A stretch of 64,000 bases of DNA from assembly GCF_023205015.1 (NCBI RefSeq), contig NZ_CP096258.1, positions 4,154,001 to 4,218,000 on the forward strand, written 5' to 3'. Below are positions 34,619 through 44,415 of this stretch, piece by piece (the stretch's first letter is position 1; the number at the start of each line of letters is the position of its first letter). Source of the DNA: Providencia rettgeri. Lineage in GTDB: Bacteria > Pseudomonadota > Gammaproteobacteria > Enterobacterales > Enterobacteriaceae. The position numbers were made by a program, and so were the translations under genes. The notes beneath the pieces were generated by a model. The model was given only the letters and a program-made list of their open reading frames with translations. It ran no database searches and had not been told where the DNA came from.

Positions 34619-35443
34619 TTAGAGTTGAATGACTCCGTCATAAACATGCGTTGTAGGGCCTGTCATATAAAGTGGCGACCCAGGGCCGTCCCACGAAATA
34701 TCTAATGAGCCCCCCGGCAAATCGACTTTAACCCGTTTCGCCAGTAGCCCTTGAGTAATTCCAACTGCAACAGCCGCACATGCTCCGCTACCACAAGCTT
34801 GAGTTTCCCCAGCCCCGCGTTCATAGACACGCAAGCGAATATGGTCAGCACTGATAATTTCCATAAAGCCAATATTGGCACGTTCAGGGAAGCGCTCATG
34901 ACTTTCTAATGCGGGACCTAAAACTTCGACTTCTGCCGTATGAATACTTTCAACTTGAATGACACAATGCGGGTTCCCCATTGAGACAACCCCACACAAC
35001 ACTGTACGTTCTTGTGCTCGAATAATATAGGTCTTTTCTTCTTTGATAGCGCGAAATGGCACTCTCTGTGGTTCAAAATCAGGTTCGCCCATATTAACGC
35101 TGACATCATCATTTTCATTTATGGTTAATGTCATACGGCCGGACTGAGTACTGACCTTAATTTTCTGCTTATTCGTTAAGCCTTTTAGCCTAACAAAACG
35201 TGCAAAACAACGGGCTCCATTGCCACATTGTGCAACTTCACTGCCATCCGCATTAAAAATACGATAATGAAAATCAAGGTCAGGGTCATAAGGTGCTTCA
35301 ACTAATAATAGTTGATCGAACCCAACGCCTGTATGCCTGTCTGCTAATCGACAAATCAATTCAGGCGAAAAATACACATTTTGTGTAACACCATCGACAA
35401 CCATGAAGTCATTGCCTAAGCCATGCATTTTAGAAAATTGCAT
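34619..35443 (-). CDS. dapF: Diaminopimelate epimerase
   Basis: DapF converts LL- to meso-diaminopimelate for lysine and peptidoglycan synthesis without a cofactor. The two catalytic cysteines are in AQCGNGARC (Cys73) and TQACGSGACA (near 217). The start at 35443 (MQFSKMHGLGNDF) with GGAG 6 nt upstream gives 274 residues, equal to E. coli; the open frame has four extra codons. It is the head of the dapF-DUF484-xerC-yigB unit, with lptM just before it. Confidence 0.97.
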   Translation of the reverse strand: MQFSKMHGLGNDFMVVDGVTQNVYFSPELICRLADRHTGVGFDQLLLVEAPYDPDLDFHYRIFNADGSEVAQCGNGARCFARFVRLKGLTNKQKIKVSTQSGRMTLTINENDDVSVNMGEPDFEPQRVPFRAIKEEKTYIIRAQERTVLCGVVSMGNPHCVIQVESIHTAEVEVLGPALESHERFPERANIGFMEIISADHIRLRVYERGAGETQACGSGACAAVAVGITQGLLAKRVKVDLPGGSLDISWDGPGSPLYMTGPTTHVYDGVIQL

Positions 35444-35464
35444 TTCACGCTCCATAGAGGCGAC

Positions 35465-35650
35465 TTACTGATTATTTGTGGTTTGAGCAGGCTCTTTGGC
35501 AGTACTGTCTTGTGCAGTGGGTTGCACATCAGATGCCTTAGCCGGTGCTGCAGTTTCTTCCGGCGGAAAATACAACGGGCCTTTTAAGCCGCAGCCAGAA
35601 AGGGTAAATAAAACAACTAGAGCACTAAGCCCAATTAAACTTTTTTTCAT
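35465..35650 (-). CDS. lptM: LPS-assembly lipoprotein LptM (YifL)
   Basis: A 61-residue lipoprotein. The signal sequence ends in the lipobox LSGC (Cys at about 20), followed by the family motif GLKGPLYFPP and a disordered Ala/Thr/Gln-rich tail. E. coli LptM (YifL) binds the LptD-LptE complex and helps its oxidative maturation. The internal ATG at 35650 is the right start because the 16 upstream codons lack similarity and would bury the signal peptide. It lies 21 bp before dapF. Confidence 0.9.
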   Translation of the reverse strand: MKKSLIGLSALVVLFTLSGCGLKGPLYFPPEETAAPAKASDVQPTAQDSTAKEPAQTTNNQ

Positions 35651-35885
35651 TCTTTTTCGCCCGTAATGCTTACTTTTGACATCTGATATTTTACACAATA
35701 ACAGGAGTGGCCTTGCAAATCACGCCTGTTTATTCAGCATGCTGATATTATATACTTTAGGCTAAATTTAGTCTGAAATTTTTAGTAGGTATGCTTAGAT
35801 TGACCCCAATGCCGATCCCCTCCTATAATTTCAATCAATAATAATAGTTTTCATTAAATCATTGTGAGCAAACAGGAAATTAATC

Positions 35886-36203
35886 GTGAATGACAGCGAA
35901 TTTCATCAGTTAGCCGAAGCGCTACTGAACAGCATCGAAGAGCATTTAGATAATTATGAAGGTGATGCCGATATTGATTGTGAAATCAATGGTGGCGTGA
36001 TGACCCTTAGCTTTGAAGATGGCAGTAAAATTATTATCAACAAACAAGAGGCATTCCACCAAATGTGGTTAGCAACGAAGCAAGGTGGATACCATTATGA
36101 TTATCAACAAGGTCATTGGGTTTGTGACCGTTCAGGACATGAGTTTAAGGCTAAACTAGCCGAGGCAATTGCTTTCCAAAGCCAAGAGCCCTTTTCATTC
36201 TAA
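35886..36203 (+). CDS. cyaY: Iron-sulfur cluster regulator CyaY (frataxin)
   Basis: CyaY binds Fe2+ and IscS and adjusts the rate of iron-sulfur cluster formation. The acidic helix 1 (FHQLAEALLNSIEEHLDNYEG-D-D) and the beta-sheet segment with GGVMTLSFEDGSKIIINKQE match the family. 105 residues (E. coli 106). It is divergent from lptM and convergent with cyaA, the usual enterobacterial order. Confidence 0.95.
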   Translation: MNDSEFHQLAEALLNSIEEHLDNYEGDADIDCEINGGVMTLSFEDGSKIIINKQEAFHQMWLATKQGGYHYDYQQGHWVCDRSGHEFKAKLAEAIAFQSQEPFSF

Positions 36204-36249
36204 GCCTTATGAATTTAAACGGTGGGCAGCGTTATACTACTGCCTACCA

Positions 36250-38820
36250 TCAATAATAGTGCGCTTGTGGGTGCTGCGGTTGGCTAGAATGCATTTCATA
36301 CCCAATGTCATCATCTTCTGCCGTAAATGGCCATGTCCCGCCAGAAAAGGCAACAACTTGGTTTTTACCATCTTGATTAATGATTTGGTAAAATTGAGGT
36401 AAATTGAAGTTGATAAAGTTTGCACCGTAGGTAAACCGATCATGGGAAGAAGAATAGAATTTACTCACATCACGGACAAGATCTTCTTTCGATCCTTCAC
36501 AGTGGGAATAGATTTCAACCCGATTCGCTTCATCTAAAACATAAATATTAAAACTGGTATTATCTGCCGTATTTTCAAAGAAAAACTGTACAATCCCTTC
36601 ACTTGCATAGCCATCGACAACCGCAGGCAAATGGTTGTCACTCTTCGCCTGAAGTTTAACGGGCCAGCCATGCAACTTGTTATGGGAGATAGCCCCATAG
36701 AACTCAACCGCATTCTCAAGTTTTTGTACGGAAACATTCAGGCGCTCAAAGAATAAACCCCATGTCTGCCCCGCGATACGTAATGCCTTAAAACGCCCAG
36801 GGTCATTTCGGTTGCTCGATAAACGCAATTCAACACACTCAGAAATTAGCTGTTGTACACGGGTACGAATCAACCCACGTAAGTGCTCACTATAACAAAA
36901 CACTTCGACCGCTTCAGGAGGTGACGCATCTTGATGCATTTTCCCTAAAATGGTTTTAAGTGCTTCTAACATGCACTGTTCTCCGCTGAAATGTAGCGTT
37001 CTTACCTCATTCCACGAATTACGATATAACAAATCAATGCTACCGATCAGACATTGTTGTGATTCGCCAAAACTGAAAATATCCAGTTTTCTAAAATCAA
37101 CATGAACAACTTGCTCAGAATAGACCTGTGTTGGGTCTTTTTCTAAGTTAACAATGATTGCCAGATGGCGAATTTCACACGGGCTATAAAGCGCTTTTGG
37201 CGTTGGAGCGGGTAACCTAATAGGGAAATGGCTTGAAACATCGTGCATTAATTCAAGCAGTTTTCGTTCATCACACTGGGACTTCCCATTATGCATATAA
37301 ACTTGGGTTGTCTCAGTCAGTAGACCATTAAAATACGCCCACGCCACTAATTTATTTAAATAGCGGTTATATTCAAGAGGTTGATGGCCAATAATGGCAT
37401 CAATATTTGGCGCTTGGTTATACAGATACCAACCACTCCGGTTAGCGCGCCCCTCAGGCACATAAATAAAGGTGAGATGCGCTTCGCTTAAATCAGGTGA
37501 AATTTGGGGGTTAACTAATGTCACCTTACCAGGAAGAGCCTCGAAAGCCGCATATAATTTACGGGTTAATACCCCAATATCTTGTGGGCTTGCACTAACA
37601 CTTAAATTATTTCTCCGCGCAAAGCGAATAAGGTTACGATAACTTTGCATCATCGTATCAAGTAACTCGTTATGCGCCTCACGGACACGCTCAATTTTCC
37701 ATTGATTACGTGTATCGAGTATCGACAAACGTGCTTCCCCCCAACCCCATGATTCAACCAACTGAGACAACACATCACGGCGCCAGCCTGAACACGTGTT
37801 AGCGTCTTCTTCAGACAGTTTTTCACACACTTTTAGGTAGAAACAACGACGGATAAGGTCAAGACGAGTTAAATCATTAATTTCAGTCAGGTAACGTGTC
37901 ACACGCTCTAACATTAAGCAGTATGAGTCCAAGCCATAACACACAATTTCGCCAGCATGTAAATGACGCTTAAACTCCATCGCTAATAATTTGCCGTTAG
38001 GGTAATCCCATGAATAGGATTCCAACAAAATACTCTTCAATACGGCCTTATAGGGGGAATCGACACTCTTGTACAACTGCCATAGGCTTGCACCGAAATA
38101 CTCCGCGGCAGAAAGTTCGCTTAACCCGCCTAAATCAAGCCATTCATTAGGCGTTAATACCCCTTGCGCGTATAACCCCATAACATATTCATCGTAATGC
38201 TGTTCTTCCTCAACGGGTACCATCGTCCACAATAAACGCTTGCCCGCCATACGCACAGCCGTTCGATAAAATTCATCTAATAGTAGGATGTGTTGCGTTG
38301 AACCACAGTTCTCTCCACCGATATGCCCACTGGCATGATGGCGAAAACGATTTTCATCGATTAAAAAAACAGTGACATCAATGCCTAAAGACGCTGCCCA
38401 CTGTTCAATCAGTGTACATTTTTTTTGTAAGAACCGTTTTTCTTCGTGATCCAACCAAGAGGGGTGACAAACCCACACATCAATATCTGAGCATTGGCTT
38501 TGTCCAACAGAAGAGGTACTCCCCATCGAATAAATACCTGTGATGGGTAATTCGCCATTCGTGGCAGTTTCAATAGGTAAAAAGCGTTCAAATTGTTCCA
38601 ACCACTTCATTTGCTCTGCATCAGGTGAGAAAAAACAGACACCATGAGGCACATTACCTTCAATAAAACCAGGTATCATTGGGTGATGATAATGAAACAA
38701 GACAGGCAGCAAGCTATAAACCTTCGAGAAGGCTTCACTCATAGAAGCTGTTGCACGTTCCAACCGTAATTGGTTTATCGCATCCAGTCTTTGTTTTAAG
38801 GTTTCAATATAGAGATACAA
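36250..38820 (-). CDS. cyaA: Class I adenylate cyclase
   Basis: CyaA makes cyclic AMP and is activated by phosphorylated EIIA-Glc. At 856 residues it is similar to E. coli CyaA (848) along the whole length. The nucleotidyltransferase site is in MGSTSSVGQSQCSDIDVW near residue 110. The regulatory C-terminus is more diverged, ending DIGYEMHSSQPQ. The start codon is TTG (TTG TAT CTC TAT), as in E. coli, where it limits translation; only a poor AGGCG precedes it. A CRP site lies about 100 bp upstream. It is divergent from hemC. Confidence 0.96.
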   Translation of the reverse strand: MYLYIETLKQRLDAINQLRLERATASMSEAFSKVYSLLPVLFHYHHPMIPGFIEGNVPHGVCFFSPDAEQMKWLEQFERFLPIETATNGELPITGIYSMGSTSSVGQSQCSDIDVWVCHPSWLDHEEKRFLQKKCTLIEQWAASLGIDVTVFLIDENRFRHHASGHIGGENCGSTQHILLLDEFYRTAVRMAGKRLLWTMVPVEEEQHYDEYVMGLYAQGVLTPNEWLDLGGLSELSAAEYFGASLWQLYKSVDSPYKAVLKSILLESYSWDYPNGKLLAMEFKRHLHAGEIVCYGLDSYCLMLERVTRYLTEINDLTRLDLIRRCFYLKVCEKLSEEDANTCSGWRRDVLSQLVESWGWGEARLSILDTRNQWKIERVREAHNELLDTMMQSYRNLIRFARRNNLSVSASPQDIGVLTRKLYAAFEALPGKVTLVNPQISPDLSEAHLTFIYVPEGRANRSGWYLYNQAPNIDAIIGHQPLEYNRYLNKLVAWAYFNGLLTETTQVYMHNGKSQCDERKLLELMHDVSSHFPIRLPAPTPKALYSPCEIRHLAIIVNLEKDPTQVYSEQVVHVDFRKLDIFSFGESQQCLIGSIDLLYRNSWNEVRTLHFSGEQCMLEALKTILGKMHQDASPPEAVEVFCYSEHLRGLIRTRVQQLISECVELRLSSNRNDPGRFKALRIAGQTWGLFFERLNVSVQKLENAVEFYGAISHNKLHGWPVKLQAKSDNHLPAVVDGYASEGIVQFFFENTADNTSFNIYVLDEANRVEIYSHCEGSKEDLVRDVSKFYSSSHDRFTYGANFINFNLPQFYQIINQDGKNQVVAFSGGTWPFTAEDDDIGYEMHSSQPQHPQAHYY

Positions 38821-39412
38821 AGGTTACGCCTGATTGAATGAAAGTAATACAAACCGGAGAATTTCCCAGCACCCAACAGATAGAGATAGATTTAAAATAA
38901 TTTTCAAATGGATTGTCGGAAACGTGATCAATTTAACACCTTGCATCAAAAGGGTAAAGTAGATCACATAATTTTACGCGCTTATTTTTGATACAAAATG
39001 CTTTTCAACATATTGTATAAAAAGACTTTTTATTTTTTAATCTGTAAAATATCCCTTGTTTTTCAATGGAATAATTTCTTTTTACCCAGCAGTCTAGTAA
39101 AACAACAAAATAGAATGATATTAAGTACAATACGCACAGCGTCTGTGCTTACACGCTTCAACACGAATTAACAGAAAACACAGAATGTTCCACGCAAAAA
39201 ATAGCACGATAAGCTAAAGAAAGGACTTAATAACGATTCTAGGTCATCTCATTTTTAATCACTTTCTTGCATCATGGTAGAAAAAGTAAATCGGCGATAA
39301 ACGATCCGAAGAGGGTTTTTTCACCTAACTGGAAAAAATATCCTTAACATGTTAAAACTAATGCCAATTGTATGGTTAATCTGCGGCATTCTTCGCCAGA
39401 GAAAACAGTAAA
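38821..39412. other. Divergent control region between cyaA and hemC
   Basis: 592 bp without a gene. The cyaA side carries the CRP site at 38920-38941. The rest is AT-rich and must hold the promoters of cyaA and of hemCDXY; I could not choose between several weak -10 candidates. An additional CRP half site, GATCACA, lies at about 38963. Confidence 0.6.
38920..38941 (-). promoter_or_regulatory. CRP-binding site at the cyaA promoter
   Basis: CGTGA-N6-TAACA within AAACGTGATCAATTTAACAC matches the CRP site that represses cyaA P2 in E. coli almost base for base (from memory). It implies negative feedback of cAMP-CRP on cyaA. Confidence 0.75.
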
Positions 39413-40357
39413 ATGACATCAACAAATATCGTGCGTATTGCTACGCGCAAAAGCCCTCTAGCCCTATGGCAAGCACACTTTGTCAAAGACAAATTAGAGC
39501 AACTTCACCCAGGTGTGCTGGTTGAACTCGTGCCTATGGTGACAAAAGGTGACATCATCCTTGATACACCTCTCGCGAAAGTTGGCGGAAAAGGGCTGTT
39601 CGTCAAAGAGCTAGAACTTGCTTTATTGGAAGGGCGCGCTGACATTGCCGTTCACTCTATGAAAGATGTCCCTGTTGAATTTCCTGAAGGCTTAGGGTTA
39701 GTCACGATTTGTGAACGCGAAGACCCTCGAGATGCCTTTGTCTCAAACCACTACGATAGTCTTGATGCATTACCAGAAGGCAGTATCGTTGGGACATCGA
39801 GTTTACGCCGTCAATGCCAATTAAGGGAACTTCGCCCTGACTTAGTCATTCGCGACTTGCGCGGCAATGTGGGAACACGCCTATCAAAATTAGATAACGG
39901 TGAATATGACGCTATTATTTTGGCCGTTGCAGGGTTAAAACGTTTGGGATTAGAAACGCGAATTAAAACCGCTCTTGCTCCTGAACAATGCTTACCTGCG
40001 GTTGGCCAAGGCGCTGTCGGCATCGAATGCCGTTTAAATGACAGTAAAACCCGCGAGTTACTTGCGAAGCTAAATAATGACGCAACCTCAACTTGTGTCC
40101 TTGCGGAACGTGCGATGAATATGCGCCTTGAAGGCGGTTGCCAAGTCCCTATTGGCAGTTATGCTATTTGGCAAGATGACAAAATATGGCTGCGTGCCTT
40201 GGTGGGAGCCCCAGACGGCAGTGTTATTATTCGTGGGGAACGGCTCGTTTCTCCAAGCGAAGCTAACCAAGCAGGGGTATCCTTGGCTGAAGAATTACTT
40301 GAGCGTGGTGCAAGGGAAATTTTGGCGGATGTCTATCAAGGAAACCCGCCTGCATGA
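39413..40357 (+). CDS. hemC: Hydroxymethylbilane synthase (porphobilinogen deaminase)
   Basis: HemC polymerises four porphobilinogens to hydroxymethylbilane in heme synthesis. The dipyrromethane cofactor Cys is in LEGGCQVPIGSY near residue 242; the catalytic Asp and substrate Arg residues are in HSMKDVP and GTSSLRRQCQL. 314 residues (E. coli 313). First gene of hemCDXY; its stop overlaps the hemD start by 4 nt. Confidence 0.97.
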   Translation: MTSTNIVRIATRKSPLALWQAHFVKDKLEQLHPGVLVELVPMVTKGDIILDTPLAKVGGKGLFVKELELALLEGRADIAVHSMKDVPVEFPEGLGLVTICEREDPRDAFVSNHYDSLDALPEGSIVGTSSLRRQCQLRELRPDLVIRDLRGNVGTRLSKLDNGEYDAIILAVAGLKRLGLETRIKTALAPEQCLPAVGQGAVGIECRLNDSKTRELLAKLNNDATSTCVLAERAMNMRLEGGCQVPIGSYAIWQDDKIWLRALVGAPDGSVIIRGERLVSPSEANQAGVSLAEELLERGAREILADVYQGNPPA

Positions 40358-41109
40358 AAGTGCTTGTCACTCGCCCTGAACCTGCAGGTTCAGAGCTGAT
40401 CACGGCAATCACCGCCAAAGGGGGGGAAGCCTTCTCCTCCCCTTTAATTCGCATTGGACCCGGTGCTGAATTAAATACCCTTATACCTCAACTTGATAGC
40501 CTTACTGAAAATGATTTAGTCTTTCTTTTATCTAAAAATGCAGTCGAATATGCAAATTTAACACTTGAACAAATGGCGCGTAGCTGGTCAGATAAGTTAT
40601 CTTACTATGGAATTGGCCGCTCTACAGGGCAGTATTTTCAACAAGTAACAGGAAAAAGCATAAGTTGGGCTGAACAAGGTGAAACCAGTGAAGTACTACT
40701 AACACACCCTGAACTTCAATTTCTCGAAGGGAAAAATGCTCTATTATTACGAGGAAATGGCGGACGAGAGCTTCTCGCATCAACATTAAGGGCCAGGGGC
40801 GCAAAAGTCAGCTATTGTGAATGTTATACAAGGCATCCCGTTTACTATGATAGAGCCCTGTTCAATCAGCAATGGTTTCAAACGGGTATTACAGATGTTG
40901 TGATCACGAGTGGTCAAATGTTAGCCTTGTTAGACGAATTAATCACTGAAGAATACCAAACTTGGTGGTTTTCCCGCCGCCTACTTGTCGTCAGTGAACG
41001 GATTGCAGACCAAGCCCGCAGAGGCGGATGGCAAAAGGTCTGTATAGCTAATAGCGCAGATAATAATGCTTTATTAGAAGCATTAATTTCAATCGATATG
41101 GGATGCTAA
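40354..41109 (+). CDS. hemD: Uroporphyrinogen-III synthase
   Basis: HemD cyclises hydroxymethylbilane with inversion of ring D. The protein, 251 residues (E. coli 246), is poorly conserved in sequence, as usual. Recognisable parts are the N-terminal VLVTRPEPAGSEL and the SKNAVEYA and LLLRGNGGRELLA segments that line the cleft between its two domains. The ATG overlaps the hemC stop (ATGA). Confidence 0.94.
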   Translation: MKVLVTRPEPAGSELITAITAKGGEAFSSPLIRIGPGAELNTLIPQLDSLTENDLVFLLSKNAVEYANLTLEQMARSWSDKLSYYGIGRSTGQYFQQVTGKSISWAEQGETSEVLLTHPELQFLEGKNALLLRGNGGRELLASTLRARGAKVSYCECYTRHPVYYDRALFNQQWFQTGITDVVITSGQMLALLDELITEEYQTWWFSRRLLVVSERIADQARRGGWQKVCIANSADNNALLEALISIDMGC

Positions 41110-41112
41110 TTT

Positions 41113-42381
41113 ATGACGGAACACGATAAAACAACCGAGACGGTTACCCCAGAAGCTGGCGCAGAGCAACAGCGCCCAAAAACTAAACCTTCTTCGGAAC
41201 AAAAACGTTCTGGTCTGGTAGGCGGTGTAATTGCTATCGCTATTATCATCGCGATTGGTGGCGGATTATACTATTTCACCCAACAAAGCACTGCCACTTT
41301 AGTAAATGAAAACAATGAATTAAAGCAAAGGCTGAGTGATTTAGTCGAACAACAAAACTCCGACAGGCAACGGTTAGACGCATTAGTTGCGGCCAATGCT
41401 GAAATAAAAAGCCATTCTCGTGAATATGAAGAGAACCTCAACCGCCGCATGCAAGAGTTGCAAGCACACGTCACAGCATTATCCAGCGCTGATGTGAAAA
41501 GTTGGCTATTAGCCCAAGCTGACTTTATGGTCAAAATGGCAGGAAGAAAGCTGTGGAATGACCGTGACCCAGTGACCGCAGCCGTTCTGTTAAAAAGTGC
41601 AGACTCAAGTCTGGCAGAAATGAATGACCCGAGCCTACTCGACATTCGTAAATCGATTAACAGTGATATGGCTAAATTAGCCGCAATCAACCAAGTTGAC
41701 TATGACGGTATTATCTTACGTTTAAACCAGCTAAGTAATGAAGTCGATAATTTACGGTTAGCGGATTTAAACAGTGGCGACGTGAAAACTGAAGATAACG
41801 CTGACGTTAGCGATGATATCTCTGATTGGAAACAAAACTTGACTCGTAGCTGGAAAAGTTTCGCCAATGACTTTGTTACAGTTCGAGCTCGTGATGGTTC
41901 AGAAGCCCCGCTCCTAGCCCCAAATCAAGATATTTACCTACGTGAAAACATTCGTTCTCAATTATTAATCGCAGCACAAGCGGTACCCCGTTATCAAGAA
42001 GCCACTTACAAGCAGTCATTAGAACAAGCTTCGACATGGGTAAGAGCCTATTTTGATACTGAAGCGCCTGAAACTAAAGCTTTCTTATCAACTATTGATG
42101 ACTTAATCAATCAGCCGATTGACATTGATATGCCTGACACCTTAGAAAGCCAAGAGAAGCTAGAAAAAGTCATGCAAACACGGGTTCGTAGCTTACTCTC
42201 TCAGTCGTCAGACAACACAAAAGTTAGCGATGGTGCTGTTGATGCCGCAGCAGATGCGCCTAAAGCGTCAACAGAGGCTGCGCCCGATGCTGATGTTCCT
42301 GCCACGGATACGCAAAAAGCAGAGTCAGCTGACAATTCGCACCCTTTTGAATCAGCAGAGCCTGCTGGCAATAGGGGGTAA
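41113..42381 (+). CDS. hemX: HemX membrane protein
   Basis: HemX is encoded inside the hem operon, but a catalytic role has not been shown in enterobacteria; an older annotation as uroporphyrin methyltransferase is doubtful. The sequence has a disordered N-terminus (about 1-33), one transmembrane helix (about 35-56), a coiled coil (60-125), and a helical periplasmic domain, ending in a Pro/Ala/Asp-rich tail. 422 residues. It starts 3 nt after hemD. Confidence 0.92.
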   Translation: MTEHDKTTETVTPEAGAEQQRPKTKPSSEQKRSGLVGGVIAIAIIIAIGGGLYYFTQQSTATLVNENNELKQRLSDLVEQQNSDRQRLDALVAANAEIKSHSREYEENLNRRMQELQAHVTALSSADVKSWLLAQADFMVKMAGRKLWNDRDPVTAAVLLKSADSSLAEMNDPSLLDIRKSINSDMAKLAAINQVDYDGIILRLNQLSNEVDNLRLADLNSGDVKTEDNADVSDDISDWKQNLTRSWKSFANDFVTVRARDGSEAPLLAPNQDIYLRENIRSQLLIAAQAVPRYQEATYKQSLEQASTWVRAYFDTEAPETKAFLSTIDDLINQPIDIDMPDTLESQEKLEKVMQTRVRSLLSQSSDNTKVSDGAVDAAADAPKASTEAAPDADVPATDTQKAESADNSHPFESAEPAGNRG

Positions 42382-42383
42382 TT

Positions 42384-43577
42384 ATGATAAAAGTCCTGAT
42401 CCTATTTATAGTACTTATTGCCGGGGTGATCTTAGGCCCATTATTAGCAGGTCACCAAGGTTATGTTTTTATTCGTACTGACAATTATGACATTACGACC
42501 AGTGTAACCAGCCTCGTTTTAGGCTTTATCTTGCTCCAATTTGTGCTGTTGTTCCTCGGTTGGTGTTATCGTCGCTTTATTAGTACAACATCGCGTACTC
42601 GAGGTTGGGTAAGTGGCCGTAAATACCACAAAGCACATACTCAAACACAAAAAGCGCTATTGAAATTAGCAGAAGGTGATTTCGAACAGGTTGAAAAGTT
42701 AATGAGCAAACATGCTGATTTCTCTCAACAACCCGTGATTAACTACCTAATGGCAGCTGAAGCCGCTCAACAACGTGGTGATGAATATCGCACTCACCAG
42801 TACTTAGATAGAGCCGCAGAAGCTGCGGGAAGTGATCAACTTCCTGTTGATATCAGCCGTGTCCGTATTCAATTAGCGGAAGGGGAAGTCCACGCTGCTC
42901 GTAATGGCATCGATAAACTTCTCGACAAAGCTCCAAGGCACCCTGAAGTCTTACGTCTTGCGGAACAAGCTTACTTACGTTCAGGTGCTTACCAGTCGCT
43001 GATTGAATTACTCCCGGTCATGGCCAAAGTGCAATTACACAATGAAGATGAGCTCGATGCATTGAAATTAAAGGCTTACAAAGGGCTGATGAACCAATAT
43101 ATGGCTGAAGGGGGTAGTGATGGACTAAAAGCTTGGTGGAAAGCACAGCCTCGCCGAGTTCGTCATGAAACCGCATTGCAAGCTTTCTTAGCAGAACATT
43201 TAATTGAATGTGGTGATATTGCAAGTGCAGAAAAAATAATTATTGATGGCTTAAAACAGCAATATGATGAACGCTTGCTTCTGTTAGTGCCAAAACTTAA
43301 CAGTGAACGCCCTGAAGTTATCGAAAAAACCCTTTTACATCTGCAAAAACAAAACGGTGCCACCCCGTTACTCAACAGTACATTAGGCGTTTTGTCGCTA
43401 CAACACGCGCAATGGGACAAAGCAGAAACCTACTTTAAAGCTGCTTTGGCTCAACGTTTTGATGTGCAGGATGCATCATGGTTAGCCGATGCGTTTGACA
43501 AACAACATAAACCTAGCGATGCGGCAAAAATTCGCCAAGATGCATTAAACCATTCATTAAAACAAGAACGAAACTAA
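42384..43577 (+). CDS. hemY: HemY TPR-containing membrane protein
   Basis: HemY of this type is unrelated to Bacillus HemY. It has two N-terminal membrane helices (about 3-25 and 40-62) and a TPR domain (about 85-390). It is encoded with hemCDX and proposed to organise late heme synthesis at the membrane. 397 residues (E. coli 398). It begins 2 nt after hemX and is followed by a strong terminator. Confidence 0.94.
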   Translation: MIKVLILFIVLIAGVILGPLLAGHQGYVFIRTDNYDITTSVTSLVLGFILLQFVLLFLGWCYRRFISTTSRTRGWVSGRKYHKAHTQTQKALLKLAEGDFEQVEKLMSKHADFSQQPVINYLMAAEAAQQRGDEYRTHQYLDRAAEAAGSDQLPVDISRVRIQLAEGEVHAARNGIDKLLDKAPRHPEVLRLAEQAYLRSGAYQSLIELLPVMAKVQLHNEDELDALKLKAYKGLMNQYMAEGGSDGLKAWWKAQPRRVRHETALQAFLAEHLIECGDIASAEKIIIDGLKQQYDERLLLLVPKLNSERPEVIEKTLLHLQKQNGATPLLNSTLGVLSLQHAQWDKAETYFKAALAQRFDVQDASWLADAFDKQHKPSDAAKIRQDALNHSLKQERN

Positions 43578-43598
43578 TACGCTTGTTTGGCCTTTTCT

Positions 43599-43630
43599 AA
43601 AAACTCCACTCATTTTAGTGGAGTTTTTTT
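43599..43630 (+). terminator. Rho-independent terminator of hemCDXY
   Basis: Perfect stem AAAACTCCACT / AGTGGAGTTTT around CATTTT, followed by T. Confidence 0.9.
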
Positions 43631-43896
43631 ATTCATAAGCTTAACTGAAATTACATTTACCATCCCAAATAAAAACACAAAAAACAATTTAAATGCATTG
43701 CTTTAATCGCATTAAATCATCATAAAAGGAGAATATGAGGTTTATGATTGGCAACATCACAGATCAATAACGCAATGTTTAATCAATAATTTTTATTTAA
43801 GGATAAGCAAAACACATTCCGCTATGTTATAAAATAAACACATAGTGTATAAAGCTTTATATACATCTTTGCTTTGAATGAATTAGGGATATCGAT
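43631..43896. other. Non-coding spacer after hemY
   Basis: AT-rich DNA with no recognisable gene or structure apart from the promoter area of the small membrane protein that follows. Confidence 0.5.
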
Positions 43897-44124
43897 ATGA
43901 ATGTAATTAAAACTATTTGGTGCTGGATTATTGCAACCCCAAACCGTTTACAAATATTCTTTGACCTTCTGCTGTTAGTATTATCACCTTTTGTTTTTAT
44001 TATGATTATTGGTTTTAATACCGAAGATCTTAGTAAAGACATTTTCATTATTACATTCATTATCCTCTGCTATACCTATATTACTCGTTGGTTTAGTAAA
44101 TGGTTTAGTAAAGGTAGAAGCTAA
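43897..44124 (+). CDS. Small two-helix membrane protein of unknown function
   Basis: 75 residues with two probable membrane helices (about 18-40 and 47-62) and a positively charged C-terminus (RWFSKWFSKGRS). AGGG lies 9 nt before the ATG. I do not recognise it. It lies between the hem operon terminator and glmZ, a position that in E. coli has no such gene, so it is accessory. Its reality rests on the ribosome binding site and membrane-protein composition only. Confidence 0.5.
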   Translation: MNVIKTIWCWIIATPNRLQIFFDLLLLVLSPFVFIMIIGFNTEDLSKDIFIITFIILCYTYITRWFSKWFSKGRS

Positions 44125-44184
44125 TACCTCTCTTATTCTTAGCCTCTTAGTGATTTTCTAGGGGGCCTAGTGTTTTGTATAGAC

Positions 44185-44388
44185 AAAAAAACACCTGCAC
44201 AAGGCAGGTGTAAAATACAATCAGGTCTACAGACGGATGGTGCCTCACTCAACGTTTCGCCCGTTCGTTGATGGTAAGAGGATGAGCTCTTGATCATCTA
44301 AGTTGGACAATAGGCACCGATAATCGGCTTTGCGTCATCTCTGGGTTTATGAAGCTTCGCTGTCATAAGAAGTGAGATGAGCATCTAC
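44185..44388 (-). ncRNA. glmZ: Small RNA GlmZ
   Basis: GlmZ is an Hfq-dependent RNA that base-pairs with the glmS leader and activates glucosamine-6-phosphate synthase translation; its processing by RNase E and RapZ is controlled by GlmY. This copy has about 204 nt. It begins GTAGATGCTCAT, exactly as in E. coli, contains GACGCAAAGCCG, GGTGCCTATTGTCC and AACGTTGAGTGA, and ends in a terminator stem CACCTGC / GCAGGTG plus seven U. The location between hemY and the argX-type tRNA cluster matches E. coli. Confidence 0.92.
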
Positions 44389-44399
44389 ATATAGAATAA

Positions 44400-44415
44400 T
44401 GCACAATGCATGCCA
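44400..44415 (-). promoter_or_regulatory. Sigma-54 promoter of glmZ
   Basis: On the minus strand TGGCAT-N5-GTGCA keeps the GG and GC pairs 12 bp apart, the sigma-54 spacing, and ends 11 bp before the RNA start. The overlapping TATTCT could act as a sigma-70 -10. E. coli and its relatives use overlapping sigma-54 and sigma-70 promoters here. Confidence 0.65.
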
